Below, one piece after another: positions 1-6,075 of a stretch of 28,333 bases of DNA. The DNA lies in NCBI GenBank assembly GCA_900553035.1, contig USCC01000016.1, positions 1-28,333 of the forward strand. Direction: 5' to 3'. The notes under the pieces were generated by a model that saw only the letters and a program-made list of their open reading frames with translations, did not search any database and had not been told where the DNA came from. Source of the DNA: an uncultured Rhodospirillaceae bacterium (GTDB lineage: Bacteria; Pseudomonadota; Alphaproteobacteria; CAAGCB01; CAG-977). A program made the translations under genes and the position numbers. Every line of letters starts with the position of its first letter. Position 1 is the stretch's first letter.

Positions 1-98
1 AATACGGCCGCGGGAGCGGTGGCTATATTTTAGGAAACGGCAACCCTTCCCCTGGGACAAGCGGTGCCGTGTTTTTAGAGTGGGAGGTCTATGAATGA
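1..98 (+). CDS. Phage tail-fibre-like protein, C-terminal fragment
   Basis: An open frame enters from the left edge and ends at the TGA at 96-98. The last 32 visible residues are glycine-rich (YGRGSGGYILGNG...) and end in GAVFLEWEVYE. Gly-rich stretches followed by a short β-strand ending of the form GAVxLEW are common at the C-terminus of phage tail fibres and tail-tip proteins. The stop overlaps the start of the next gene as ATGA, so the two are translationally coupled. Only the tail of the gene is visible, so the assignment rests on composition and context. Confidence 0.6.
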   Translation, partial: YGRGSGGYILGNGNPSPGTSGAVFLEWEVYE

Positions 99-316
99 GA
101 TATGCAGTGATTAAGGAAGGTATTGTTGAAAACGTGATCGAGTGGGACGGTGCGGAAATGCTTCTGGGACTGGCAGGCGCGGATTTTATCCAGTCGGACA
201 CCGCAGGAATCGGTGACAGATATGCAAACGGGGATTTTATCAAGTCAATTCCTGAACTGCCGCCGGAAGAAACGGCTGAAACGGGGACGGAGCAGGAAGA
301 TGCGCAGGAAATTTAA
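95..316 (+). CDS. Small phage protein downstream of tail fibre
   Basis: A 73-residue protein starts at the ATG that overlaps the stop of the tail-fibre gene; GGGAGG lies just upstream at about 81-86. The N-terminal half (MRYAVIKEGIVENVIEWDG, then IGDRYANGDF) has the pattern seen in short phage proteins and tail-fibre-assembly-like N-termini encoded directly after tail fibres. The C-terminus is an acidic tail rich in Glu and Pro. A tail-assembly or structural role is inferred from position. The family was not firmly recognised. Confidence 0.7.
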   Translation: MRYAVIKEGIVENVIEWDGAEMLLGLAGADFIQSDTAGIGDRYANGDFIKSIPELPPEETAETGTEQEDAQEI

Positions 317-692
317 CTTCAGCGAACGTTCAAAAGAGGTGTTGCAGGAGCTTGACCCGCGTCTGAAAGCCTTGGCAGTTTTAATGATGAATCGTCAGGT
401 TATGGACTTTGCCATTATTTGCGGACATCGCGGAGAAGCCGAGCAGAACGCCGCCTTTGCGGCCGGACGCTCAAAGGTCAAATATCCTCACTCAAAACAC
501 AATACGAATCCGGCGCGGGCATATGACCGCGTGCCTTTCCCTATTCCCCTGAATGCCGCCGGGGAATGGGACGAAAAGTCCCCTTTGTGGGACAAACTGG
601 CGGCTTTGGAACAGCGATGCGCCGAAGAACTCGGCATTGAAATTGTCAATTCAATCCTGTGGGACAGGCCGCACTGCGAATTAAAAGATTAG
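300..692 (+). CDS. Endolysin, M15-type D-Ala/L-Ala-D-Glu peptidase
   Basis: The 130-residue protein resembles phage peptidases of the M15 family (VanY / L-alanyl-D-glutamate endopeptidase). These zinc enzymes cut the peptide stems of peptidoglycan at lysis. The zinc-site pattern is visible: a His/Asp block around SKHNTNPARAYD near residues 64-75 and the D-x-P-H-x-E block DRPHCE near the C-terminus. ICGHRGEAEQNAAF matches the conserved region before the first zinc ligand. The ATG at 300 overlaps the previous gene and has AGGA just upstream. The same frame is open further upstream, but that stretch is arginine-rich and lies over the preceding gene, so 300 is preferred. There is no signal peptide, so export would rely on the holin encoded next. 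Confidence 0.87.
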   Translation: MRRKFNFSERSKEVLQELDPRLKALAVLMMNRQVMDFAIICGHRGEAEQNAAFAAGRSKVKYPHSKHNTNPARAYDRVPFPIPLNAAGEWDEKSPLWDKLAALEQRCAEELGIEIVNSILWDRPHCELKD

Positions 693-701
693 GAGGAAAA
701 C

Positions 702-914
702 ATGGCAGAAAATAAAAATTCAATTTTAAGCCCGACGCTTATCACAGCTGTTGTCTGCGTTCTGGCTTCCGTTGCCGGAGTCGTTGGTGTTGATGTGACG
801 GCAACCGAGCAGGCCGAACTGGTCACGTATGCGACGTCGGCGATTACGGGCGTGTCGGGTCTGGTCATTATCGGCCGGAACCTATACACAAAATACAAGG
901 CAAAAGCGGCATGA
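702..914 (+). CDS. Holin-like membrane protein
   Basis: This is a 70-residue protein with AGGAGG at 691-696. It has a hydrophobic segment at about residues 11-30 and a second, weaker one at about 45-60, followed by a basic tail (RNLYTKYKAKAA). Small size, membrane segments, a positively charged C-terminus and the place between endolysin and spanins fit a phage holin that forms lesions in the inner membrane and releases the endolysin. The holin family cannot be named from sequence alone. Its stop overlaps the next start as ATGA. Confidence 0.75.
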   Translation: MAENKNSILSPTLITAVVCVLASVAGVVGVDVTATEQAELVTYATSAITGVSGLVIIGRNLYTKYKAKAA

Positions 915-1102
915 CTTTGTACGTCATCACTTTGGCCGGAGCGGTTATTATCGCCGCTCTGGCCTACAAAATCGGGCAGTTACGCGAAAGATTGAAACAT
1001 GAACAATCAAAAACCGAAAGTCTGTCAACTGCTCACAAAGCGCGGGAAACTTTACGCGATCCTGATGCTGTTGACAAGCTGCACGCCGTCTATAAGCGGT
1101 AG
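911..1102 (+). CDS. Inner-membrane spanin (Rz-like)
   Basis: This 63-residue protein has one N-terminal transmembrane segment (about residues 3-20) followed by a charged, helical region (GQLRERLKHEQSKTESL and onward) likely to form a coiled coil in the periplasm. That is the architecture of a short i-spanin. The gene starts four bases before the holin stop and contains the start of a second reading frame at 999, as in classical Rz/Rz1 pairs. With the outer-membrane lipoprotein encoded there, it would bridge the envelope and fuse the membranes at the last step of lysis. Confidence 0.72.
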   Translation: MTLYVITLAGAVIIAALAYKIGQLRERLKHEQSKTESLSTAHKARETLRDPDAVDKLHAVYKR

Positions 1103-1208
1103 CTTTTGCGACGTGTACGAACCCGTTTATTTGGATTATGAAAACGACACTGCCGAAACGATCAGGCAAGTCGATAGAAACAATGTCGTTTTTCAGCAAT
1201 GTAAATAA
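999..1208 (+). CDS. Outer-membrane spanin lipoprotein (Rz1-like), overlapping
   Basis: A 69-residue protein starts inside the i-spanin gene in another frame and runs about 100 bases beyond it. It has a basic N-terminus, a hydrophobic stretch (LYAILMLL) and a lipobox LTSC ending at about residue 28, so it is a predicted lipoprotein. The mature part begins TPSISG and contains CDVYEPVYLDYEND and a final Cys. A short lipoprotein overlapping an i-spanin is the usual o-spanin arrangement. The mature part is less proline-rich than lambda Rz1, so the name rests on context and the lipobox. Confidence 0.68.
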   Translation: MNNQKPKVCQLLTKRGKLYAILMLLTSCTPSISGSFCDVYEPVYLDYENDTAETIRQVDRNNVVFQQCK

Positions 1209-1243
1209 GCGGAGGCTTGGGCGTTTGCGCCGCCCAGAGCCGC
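1209..1243 (+). promoter_or_regulatory. Hairpin in the com leader (first)
   Basis: The sequence immediately after the o-spanin stop can fold into a GC-rich stem: GCGG and CTTGGGCG on the left pair with CGCCCAGAG and CCGC on the right around a short TTTGCGC loop, with an internal mismatch. No T-run follows, so it is not an obvious terminator. It may shape the mRNA upstream of the Com/methylase pair. Confidence 0.45.
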
Positions 1244-1270
1244 GAGTTACAGCCTCGCACAGATTAACTG

Positions 1271-1294
1271 CTCCGCACCCGTCGACGGGCGGAG
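1271..1294 (+). promoter_or_regulatory. Hairpin in the com leader (second)
   Basis: CTCCG at the left pairs with CGGAG at the right, enclosing the perfect 12-base palindrome CCCGTCGACGGG at 1278-1289. The hairpin lies 21 bases before the com start. In phage Mu an RNA stem-loop controls translation of mom and is melted by Com, so a similar role here is possible but unproven. The palindrome could also be a protein-binding site. Confidence 0.45.
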
Positions 1295-1315
1295 TTACCT
1301 TAGGATTTAACAACA

Positions 1316-1495
1316 ATGGAGTCAATACGTTGCCCTAAATGCAATAAACTTTTGTTCAAAGCTAACTCGGCGGAAGTCGAAATCAAATGCCCCAGATGCG
1401 GCACTTTGAACACCATCAAGGTCTTGAACCACACTAAACAAGAAAGCCCTGAGCCTCCTTTATATAAAGGAGAATCGAATGAAAAAACAAAATGA
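1316..1495 (+). CDS. com: Com-like zinc-finger regulator
   Basis: This 59-residue protein has four cysteines in two CxxC pairs: IRCPKCNKLL at residues 4-13 and IKCPRCGTLN at 23-32. This is the pattern of the Com family of small zinc-finger proteins, which in phage Mu activates translation of the mom DNA-modification gene by binding its mRNA. The TAGGA at 1301-1305 could serve as ribosome binding site. The end of the gene holds AAGGAG and overlaps the first 17 bases of the methylase gene, so the two are coupled. Com-like genes beside DNA adenine methylases are common in prophages. Confidence 0.82.
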   Translation: MESIRCPKCNKLLFKANSAEVEIKCPRCGTLNTIKVLNHTKQESPEPPLYKGESNEKTK

Positions 1496-2279
1496 AGAAA
1501 TCCCCGCACGGGTAGCACCTCTTGCCCCCTATCTTGGGGGCAAGTTCCGATTATCAAAACGGATCATCGACAAAATCGAACAAATCCCGCATAAAATCTA
1601 TGCCGAAGCTTTCGTCGGAATGGGCGGAATATTCCTGCGGCGAACGCAAATTCCAAAAGCCGAAGTCATCAACGATATAAACGGCGAACTGGTCAATCTG
1701 TACCGGATTGTTCAACGATATCCGGAAGAACTCTTCCGTTCAATCAAGTTCCGACTGACAGCCAGACAGGAATTTGAACGGTTAAGCAAAATCCCGCCTG
1801 AAACACTGACAGACATTGAACGCGCCGCACGATTTCTTTACCTGCAAACACTGGCGTTCGGCGGAAAAGTCACCGGACAGTCTTTCGGTCTTTCAATTGA
1901 CAGACCGGCGCGGTTTCACTTTGTTAAAATGCAGAAGCGGATTCAGGCCGTGGCCGAACGGCTGGCAGGCGTGACAATCGAACGGCAGGACTTTGAAACG
2001 TTCATCATGCGCTACGACACAAAAGACACTCTTTTTTACCTTGACCCGCCATACTGGGATAATGAGACCGATTATGGAAAGGATGTCTTTAAGCGTGCCG
2101 ATTTTGAACGCTTAAAAGACGTTTTGACGAGCATTAAAGGCCGCTTTATCTTATCGTTAAACGACGTGCCGGAAGTCCGGGAACTCTTCAAAGACTTCAA
2201 AATTGAGGTCGTACCGGTCACATACAGTATCAATAAGGATGGGTGTACAAAACAAAGCGAATTGATTATATCCAATTAA
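1479..2279 (+). CDS. dam: DNA adenine methyltransferase (Dam/D12 class)
   Basis: This 266-residue protein transfers methyl from S-adenosylmethionine to N6 of adenine in DNA. Family motifs are visible: PYLGGKFRL near residues 17-25, AFVGMGG at 44-50 (the SAM-binding FxGxG motif), and the catalytic DPPYW at 189-193. Length and motif order fit the D12/Dam class, whose best-known members methylate GATC. The true target cannot be read from sequence. The start at 1479 follows AAGGAG by seven bases and overlaps com. In a prophage, such an enzyme commonly protects phage DNA from host restriction or alters regulation. The gene ends at a strong terminator. Confidence 0.92.
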   Translation: MKKQNEEIPARVAPLAPYLGGKFRLSKRIIDKIEQIPHKIYAEAFVGMGGIFLRRTQIPKAEVINDINGELVNLYRIVQRYPEELFRSIKFRLTARQEFERLSKIPPETLTDIERAARFLYLQTLAFGGKVTGQSFGLSIDRPARFHFVKMQKRIQAVAERLAGVTIERQDFETFIMRYDTKDTLFYLDPPYWDNETDYGKDVFKRADFERLKDVLTSIKGRFILSLNDVPEVRELFKDFKIEVVPVTYSINKDGCTKQSELIISN

Positions 2280-2281
2280 AG

Positions 2282-2309
2282 AAAAAGGCGGTTGAAAGAC
2301 CGCCTTTTT
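2282..2309. terminator. Bidirectional terminator after the methylase gene
   Basis: AAAAAGGCGGT and ACCGCCTTTTT form a perfect 11-bp stem around the loop TGAAAG. A-runs and T-runs flank it, so it can stop transcription from both sides. It sits three bases after the methylase stop, and its T-run includes the stop codon of the opposing 93-residue gene. Confidence 0.88.
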
Positions 2310-2589
2310 AAATTTGTCCGATGACTGTTAATTTCAGCTCCCCGCCCGTATAAAAAGAGGCTTTCCACTGATCTAAACGGGGCTGTTTGAGCAGGCGTTC
2401 AAATTTTATCAGGTATGTCGTGGCGCGTTTTTCAAAAAAGTCAGCTGTGTCTATTTCAGCATAAGAGATCAGGGAAGAAATAGACCTTTTTAAGAGACCT
2501 TCAAAAGTATCAAGCAGAAATTCGCGTTCTGCTTCGTTCACAGCGCAGTTTGTAATATCAAGGATATCGACGGTTTTTAATGCTCTCAT
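2308..2589 (-). CDS. Hypothetical protein, 93 aa
   Basis: A small soluble protein with no recognised family. It is mostly α-helical in appearance (long runs such as NEAEREFLLDTFEGLLKRSI and FFEKRATTYLIKFERLL) with a β-rich end (GELKLTVIGQI). No signal peptide, membrane segment or DNA-binding motif is evident. AAAGGA lies eight bases before the ATG, which supports the start. It is convergent with the methylase gene and lies between the terminator and the putative phage end repeats, so it is probably the last gene of the prophage. The function is unknown. Confidence 0.6.
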   Translation of the reverse strand: MRALKTVDILDITNCAVNEAEREFLLDTFEGLLKRSISSLISYAEIDTADFFEKRATTYLIKFERLLKQPRLDQWKASFYTGGELKLTVIGQI

Positions 2590-2598
2590 TTTTTTATT

Positions 2599-2678
2599 CC
2601 TTTCTTCGTTTCGTTATGTCCATTGACGCTCCGTTCGCGAGCGAAGTCCAGTCCTTTCGAGAGAAAACGAAAGAAAGG
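2599..2678. repeat. Imperfect inverted repeat upstream of the 93-aa gene
   Basis: CCTTTCTTCGTTT at 2599-2611 pairs with AAACGAAAGAAAGG at 2665-2678, one base longer in the right arm. A smaller hairpin, TTCGC-GA-GCGAA, lies between them at 2634-2645. The left arm overlaps the ribosome binding site of the 93-residue gene, so the fold could hide that site in the mRNA. Confidence 0.5.
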
Positions 2679-2682
2679 TGAG

Positions 2683-2700
2683 AGTCTAAAAAGAGATGTA
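2683..2700 (-). repeat. Putative phage-end repeat, inner copy
   Basis: Read on the minus strand this is TACATCTCTTTTTAGACT, one of three copies of an 18-nt repeat with consensus KACAWYYWTTTTTAGACT. It lies 58 bases inside the middle copy. It resembles an inner transposase-binding site of a Mu-type end. Confidence 0.5.
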
Positions 2701-2740
2701 AAAGGTGCTTTAAAAGACATTTAATTTTTATGATTTTGCT

Positions 2741-2758
2741 AGTCTAAAAATGATTGTA
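2741..2758 (-). repeat. Putative phage-end repeat, middle copy
   Basis: On the minus strand this reads TACAATCATTTTTAGACT. It is exactly 22 bases from the outer copy, about two helical turns, which matches the spacing of adjacent MuA-binding sites in Mu attR. Confidence 0.55.
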
Positions 2759-2762
2759 AAAA

Positions 2763-2788
2763 AGTCTAAAAATAATTGTCGCGCTACA
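2763..2788 (-). repeat. Putative phage terminus with outer end repeat
   Basis: On the minus strand the sequence starts TGTAGCGC and continues into the outer repeat GACAATTATTTTTAGACT at 2780-2763. A 5'-TGT end followed by GACAA is reminiscent of termini recognised by Mu/Tn7-type transposases. If 2788 is the last phage base, the next five bases, CCAAA at 2789-2793, would be the target duplication and should recur at the left end. Confidence 0.5.
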
Positions 2789-2866
2789 CCAAAACATAAC
2801 ATTCAAATTTGCGGAAGGTCTTGGTTTATAAAAGAAAAACAGTGCTTTCTGAAGGTGCTGTATGAT

Positions 2867-2941
2867 TGGCGACCCTAACGGGATTCGAACCCGTGTTACC
2901 GCCTTGAGAGGGCGATGTCCTAACCGTTAGACGATAGGGTC
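2867..2941 (-). tRNA. tRNA-Glu (anticodon CTC)
   Basis: The minus strand folds into a full cloverleaf. The acceptor stem GACCCTA/TAGGGTC is followed by discriminator G and an encoded CCA. The D-arm has GGTTAGGA, the anticodon stem is TCGCC/GGCGG with loop CTCTCAA, and the T-arm holds GGTTCGAATCC. The anticodon is CTC, reading GAG codons for glutamate, and the 5' G is usual for tRNA-Glu. It is 75 bases including CCA. The encoded tail and intact stems suggest it is functional. Confidence 0.97.
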
Positions 2942-2962
2942 GTAAAAGTCCTTAACGCTTCC

Positions 2963-2991
2963 TGTATAAGGCCAACAGCTTCTTTCGTCAA
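2963..2991 (-). promoter_or_regulatory. Promoter of the tRNA-Glu gene
   Basis: On the minus strand, TTGACG (2991-2986) and TATACA (2968-2963) are separated by 17 bases. They lie 22 bases before the mature tRNA 5' end, fitting a sigma-70-type promoter with a short 5' leader. Confidence 0.6.
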
Positions 2992-3412
2992 CGGTTTTAT
3001 ATGTTTAAAAAACAGCGATGGATTACGAGCCGTTCGGATCATATATGCGGCGGATACGACCTGCAGGTGATAACGCTCAGATCACTCTGCGCGTATACAA
3101 TGAACCGTAGCACAGCTTTTTTCTGCGGAAGGTTCGAAAAACACGCAACGCCGGTGATTGGTATCGTGCCTCTGGTGCGGAACACCCGTGTCTGTTCAAG
3201 AAAAAAACAGAAGTGAACCCGAGGGATTCAGCATGGGGGCCTTTATGATGCGGAAGAGACGCTCCTCTCTTTAACGGAGCCGGGAAGAATATAAAGACAG
3301 GCCGGGAAAAAAGCCAGTCAATTAAAACTTTTTCCGACATGTTTTAATACTATAAAACAGGCATACGGAAGGGGTCGTTCTTTTTATAATCATAAACAGT
3401 CCGATTTTTTTC
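2992..3412. other. Stretch without a convincing gene
   Basis: About 420 bases between the tRNA promoter and the ribosome binding site of the first membrane-protein gene. Open frames exist on both strands (for example 3001-3216 on + and 3077-3340 on -), but they overlap, lack ribosome binding sites and encode arginine/cysteine-rich sequences with no family features. A short stem, GCTCC/GGAGC, lies around 3250-3275. The promoter of the downstream membrane-protein genes is probably here, but no clear -35/-10 pair stands out. Confidence 0.5.
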
Positions 3413-3423
3413 AGGAGGTTTAC

Positions 3424-4206
3424 ATGGTTAATCCCGTCGCTTTGCTGTACCGGTCTTTTTACGACCGTTCCCTTGCCCGCATCTATGTGCGCGAAGGTCA
3501 CGGTATCGGTCTGACCGTTCTGTTCGTTTTGTCGCTTTTGATCGCGGTTGTTTACGCTGTCCGCACGGTGTTTTACGTGGCGGCCGTCACGCCGGAAACG
3601 TTTACCCAGATTACGGCAAATCTGCCGGAAATTCATATTCAGAACGGCGAAATCGTTGCGCCGAAAAACTTTTTCCAGAGAATCCAGGTCGGCGATGACG
3701 TTCATGTCACGCTTGATACGACAAACAATCCGTCTCTGATCAAGGACGCTTCGCCGAACGAAATTTACATTTCAAACGACGCCGTCCAGTTCATCAAGGG
3801 GCAGAAAGTCGAACTGATGCCTTTGAAACAGCTTTTGGGAAAGGACAACGTCGTAATCACACAGGAAAACGTGAATGAATTTCTGAATGATGCGGCGGAC
3901 GAGTCGGCGATCATTCTGCCTTCGTTCGTTTTCCTGCTGGCCGTGCCGGTCATGTTTCTGAAATATGTCGTCCTGACGTATTTCATGGCGCTGTTTTCGT
4001 ATATCGTCACGTTTTTCTCCGGGCCGGAAATGCCTTTTGAGGAACGGATGCGCCTGGCCGTCCTGGCGGTTCTTCCGGCGTTTGTGTTCAATCTGGTCAT
4101 CGGGGCGGTTCTCGGGCAGTATTTTCTGGGCTTTGGTCTGGGGGTTCTGATTTCGCTTTTTTATCTGTTCTTTTATCTGGGCGGCGTGCGGCGGGAGGCC
4201 GCTTAG
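3424..4206 (+). CDS. DUF1189-like membrane protein, paralogue 1
   Basis: A 260-residue membrane protein, first of three tandem paralogues. It has one membrane helix at about residues 30-53, a non-membrane domain of about 110 residues, and hydrophobic segments at about 163-199, 211-229 and 233-252. The middle domain carries the shared motifs LPEIHIQNGEIVAP (67-80), LDTT (97-100) and IYIS (114-117). This layout resembles DUF1189, a family of unknown function; the assignment is from memory of the pattern. AGGAGG at 3413-3418 supports the start. All three copies begin with a short motif around LLYRSFYDRSLA before the first helix. The C-terminus ends in a short basic tail. Confidence 0.82.
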   Translation: MVNPVALLYRSFYDRSLARIYVREGHGIGLTVLFVLSLLIAVVYAVRTVFYVAAVTPETFTQITANLPEIHIQNGEIVAPKNFFQRIQVGDDVHVTLDTTNNPSLIKDASPNEIYISNDAVQFIKGQKVELMPLKQLLGKDNVVITQENVNEFLNDAADESAIILPSFVFLLAVPVMFLKYVVLTYFMALFSYIVTFFSGPEMPFEERMRLAVLAVLPAFVFNLVIGAVLGQYFLGFGLGVLISLFYLFFYLGGVRREAA

Positions 4207-4217
4207 GAATATATTTT

Positions 4218-4244
4218 GGAAAGGCGGAGAAATCCGCCTTTTCC
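4218..4244 (+). terminator. Terminator-like hairpin after paralogue 1
   Basis: GGAAAGGCGGA pairs with TCCGCCTTTTCC around a GAAA loop, with one bulged base. A T-rich stretch follows after a short gap (CGTTTTTATTTTATT). It would end or reduce transcription between the first and second paralogues, so the second may have its own promoter. Confidence 0.65.
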
Positions 4245-4308
4245 TTAGCCCGTTTTTATTTTATTATTATTATTCCTGCCGTTGATTTTCCAGAAAGGTT
4301 TTTTTGCC

Positions 4309-5094
4309 ATGAATTCGTTTTCCCTGATGTACCGTTCTTTTTTCGATATGCAACTGGTTTCCTCTTTTGTTAAGGAAAATAAGGCCGTCGGTCTGAAGGC
4401 TCTTTTCGTGCTTTCGCTGATTCTTTCGCTTCTGACGGCGATTTTTTCATATATTGCGCTCATTTTTCTGTCTTATCAGGATATCAAACCCTTTGTTCAA
4501 AACCTGCCGGAAATCCGGCTGGAAGACGGACAGATTGTCGCGCCGGAAAATTATGAAAAAAAATTCATCAACAAGAAAAACGAACTCTTTTTTGTGTTCG
4601 ACACGACAGGCCGTCCCGTTTCATTGCAGGGGCTACCGTCCAGAGGGATTTACATTACCCGGAACGAAATAATCACGTACAGGGGGTACGAGACACGGAT
4701 AATATCCTTCAAGGGTTTCGCGGGATCCGACGTGGTCATCAATCCGGAAACACTGGAAACGGCATTTAACAGGACAGTCTCCTTTCTGCGGATCTATATG
4801 CCGTTTTTGCTGTTTATCCTGCTGGTTCCGTCTGCCTTTTTCTTTTATTCGGCGATTGTGTTCCTTTTTACGCTGATTTCCTACATCTATTCCTTCTTTT
4901 TCAAACAGGAAATGACCTTTGACCAGCGGGTGCGCATTTCGGTCATTTCCCTTCTGCCGATTTTCATTCTGAATGCGGCGGCGTCTTTCGCGGGAGCTTC
5001 AATCAGTTTCTGGATCGCGTTGCTTCTTCCGCTGACTTATATGTTCTGCTATTTCCAGAAATTTTCTGCGCTTCAGAAACAAACGGAATCATGA
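4309..5094 (+). CDS. DUF1189-like membrane protein, paralogue 2
   Basis: A 261-residue paralogue of the preceding protein with the same plan: N-terminal YRSFFDMQLV motif, one membrane helix, a middle domain with LPEIRLEDGQIVAPENY and a DTTG motif, then three hydrophobic C-terminal segments. The frame is open to 4282, but the ATG at 4309 follows AGAAAGG by ten bases and gives the same N-terminus and length as the other two copies, so it is preferred. The function is unknown. The conserved middle domain suggests a common ligand or partner. Confidence 0.8.
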   Translation: MNSFSLMYRSFFDMQLVSSFVKENKAVGLKALFVLSLILSLLTAIFSYIALIFLSYQDIKPFVQNLPEIRLEDGQIVAPENYEKKFINKKNELFFVFDTTGRPVSLQGLPSRGIYITRNEIITYRGYETRIISFKGFAGSDVVINPETLETAFNRTVSFLRIYMPFLLFILLVPSAFFFYSAIVFLFTLISYIYSFFFKQEMTFDQRVRISVISLLPIFILNAAASFAGASISFWIALLLPLTYMFCYFQKFSALQKQTES

Positions 5095-5169
5095 GGGAAA
5101 AGGGGGGACGCCCCGGTTTTCGAGCGGTCGGGACGCCGGCCGCGCTTTTGATGCGGAAGGGTATTTGAA

Positions 5170-5952
5170 ATGGAAACGTCCTCGCTGCTTTACCGGGTTT
5201 TTTACGACCGGACTCTGGCCGAAACATATGTGCGCGGCGGGCGGGGAAGCGGCCTTAAGCTTTTGTTTCTTCTGGCCGTTTTCGCGTCCGTTCTGACGGC
5301 GGCGCAGGTTTACTTCATGGCGTCATCCTTTCTGCGCGCCTCCTCAGAGGTGCTGGCGTCGCATCTTCCGGATATTGAAGTGCACCAGGGGCAGATTGTC
5401 GCACCGGAAAATTTCGTTCAGAGTTATGTTTCCCGAAACGACGGCGTCTTCATTATTCTGGATACGACGGGCGAGCCTTTCTCGGGTGTGGGTCTTCCGA
5501 GCCGGGGGATTTTCATTTCCAGGGACAGCTTTTCCTTCATTAACCGGGGCGAAGTCAGCCGGGTGCCTCTGGAAAAGATCCTCGGCCGGTCGGATTTTAC
5601 AATGAATGAAGCCAACAAGGAAAGGATCGTCGTCGGTTTTTTTGAGCATTTCAAACGAATCGCGCCTCTTTTCGTGTTTTTGCTGCTGCTGCCAAGCCTG
5701 TTCCTGACGTATGTCCTGACGGCGTTTGCCGTCATGCTTCTGTCGTATCTGCTGACGACGCTTTTTGAACAGGAATTTTCGTTTGAATCCCGGATGCGGC
5801 TTTCCGTCCTGTCGCTTCTTCCGATGCTTGTCCTGAACGTTGCCGCCCGTTTTCTGGGGTTGCGCATCGTCGTCGGTCTGGGGCTGGGAGCTCTGATTAC
5901 CTTCGTGTACATGTTCTGCCTTTTAAAGGAAGGTGAAAAAAAACAATCTTGA
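5170..5952 (+). CDS. DUF1189-like membrane protein, paralogue 3
   Basis: The third tandem copy, 260 residues. It keeps the LLYRVFYDRTLAETYV start, the LPDIEVHQGQIVAPENF block, DTTGEPF, and GLPSRGIFISRDS, which is close to the GLPSRGIYITRNE of paralogue 2. It therefore looks nearer to copy 2 than to copy 1. GGAAGG lies about eight bases before the ATG. Four hydrophobic segments are placed as in the others. About 75 bases separate it from copy 2, with no clear terminator between them, so copies 2 and 3 may be co-transcribed. Confidence 0.8.
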   Translation: METSSLLYRVFYDRTLAETYVRGGRGSGLKLLFLLAVFASVLTAAQVYFMASSFLRASSEVLASHLPDIEVHQGQIVAPENFVQSYVSRNDGVFIILDTTGEPFSGVGLPSRGIFISRDSFSFINRGEVSRVPLEKILGRSDFTMNEANKERIVVGFFEHFKRIAPLFVFLLLLPSLFLTYVLTAFAVMLLSYLLTTLFEQEFSFESRMRLSVLSLLPMLVLNVAARFLGLRIVVGLGLGALITFVYMFCLLKEGEKKQS

Positions 5953-6075
5953 AAGAAGAGGAAAAGCGGGCTTCCCGGAGGAAGAACGCTTTTTCGTGTC
6001 ATAAGGCCGGTTTTCCGTTATGGAGCCGGAACAGAGGGTGTCTTGTTATTTAAACAGATCATGAAAAGGAGAAAA

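Larger units (their letters stand above)
1..2788 (+). mobile_element. Right end of a (probably Mu-like) prophage, partial
   Basis: The left part of the window carries a compact run of phage genes on +: tail-fibre C-terminus, tail-associated protein, endolysin, holin, two spanins, a Com-like regulator and an adenine methylase. Most overlap or are only a few bases apart. A com-plus-DNA-modification pair at the far right end is the known arrangement in phage Mu (com-mom). Beyond it are three 18-nt direct repeats, and a sequence that on the minus strand begins 5'-TGTAGCGCGACAA, reminiscent of the TGT termini of Mu/Tn7-type elements. The right boundary at 2788 is an inference. The left end, transposase and target duplication lie outside the window. 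Confidence 0.55.

Noticed and set aside
2683..2780. CRISPR-like array
   Set aside because: There are only three imperfect 18-nt repeats with spacings of 58 and 22 bases and no cas genes. The spacing fits transposase sites.
2867..2941. tRNA-Glu as the attachment site of the prophage
   Set aside because: The tRNA 3' end points towards the prophage, which is typical of integrase targets. But phage-type end repeats and a TGT terminus lie about 80 bases away from the tRNA, and no integrase is visible, so a Mu-type end explains the data better.
3001..3216. Possible 71-aa gene after the tRNA
   Set aside because: It has no ribosome binding site and an Arg/Cys-rich sequence without family features, starts right at the tRNA promoter, and overlaps an equally plausible frame on the other strand.
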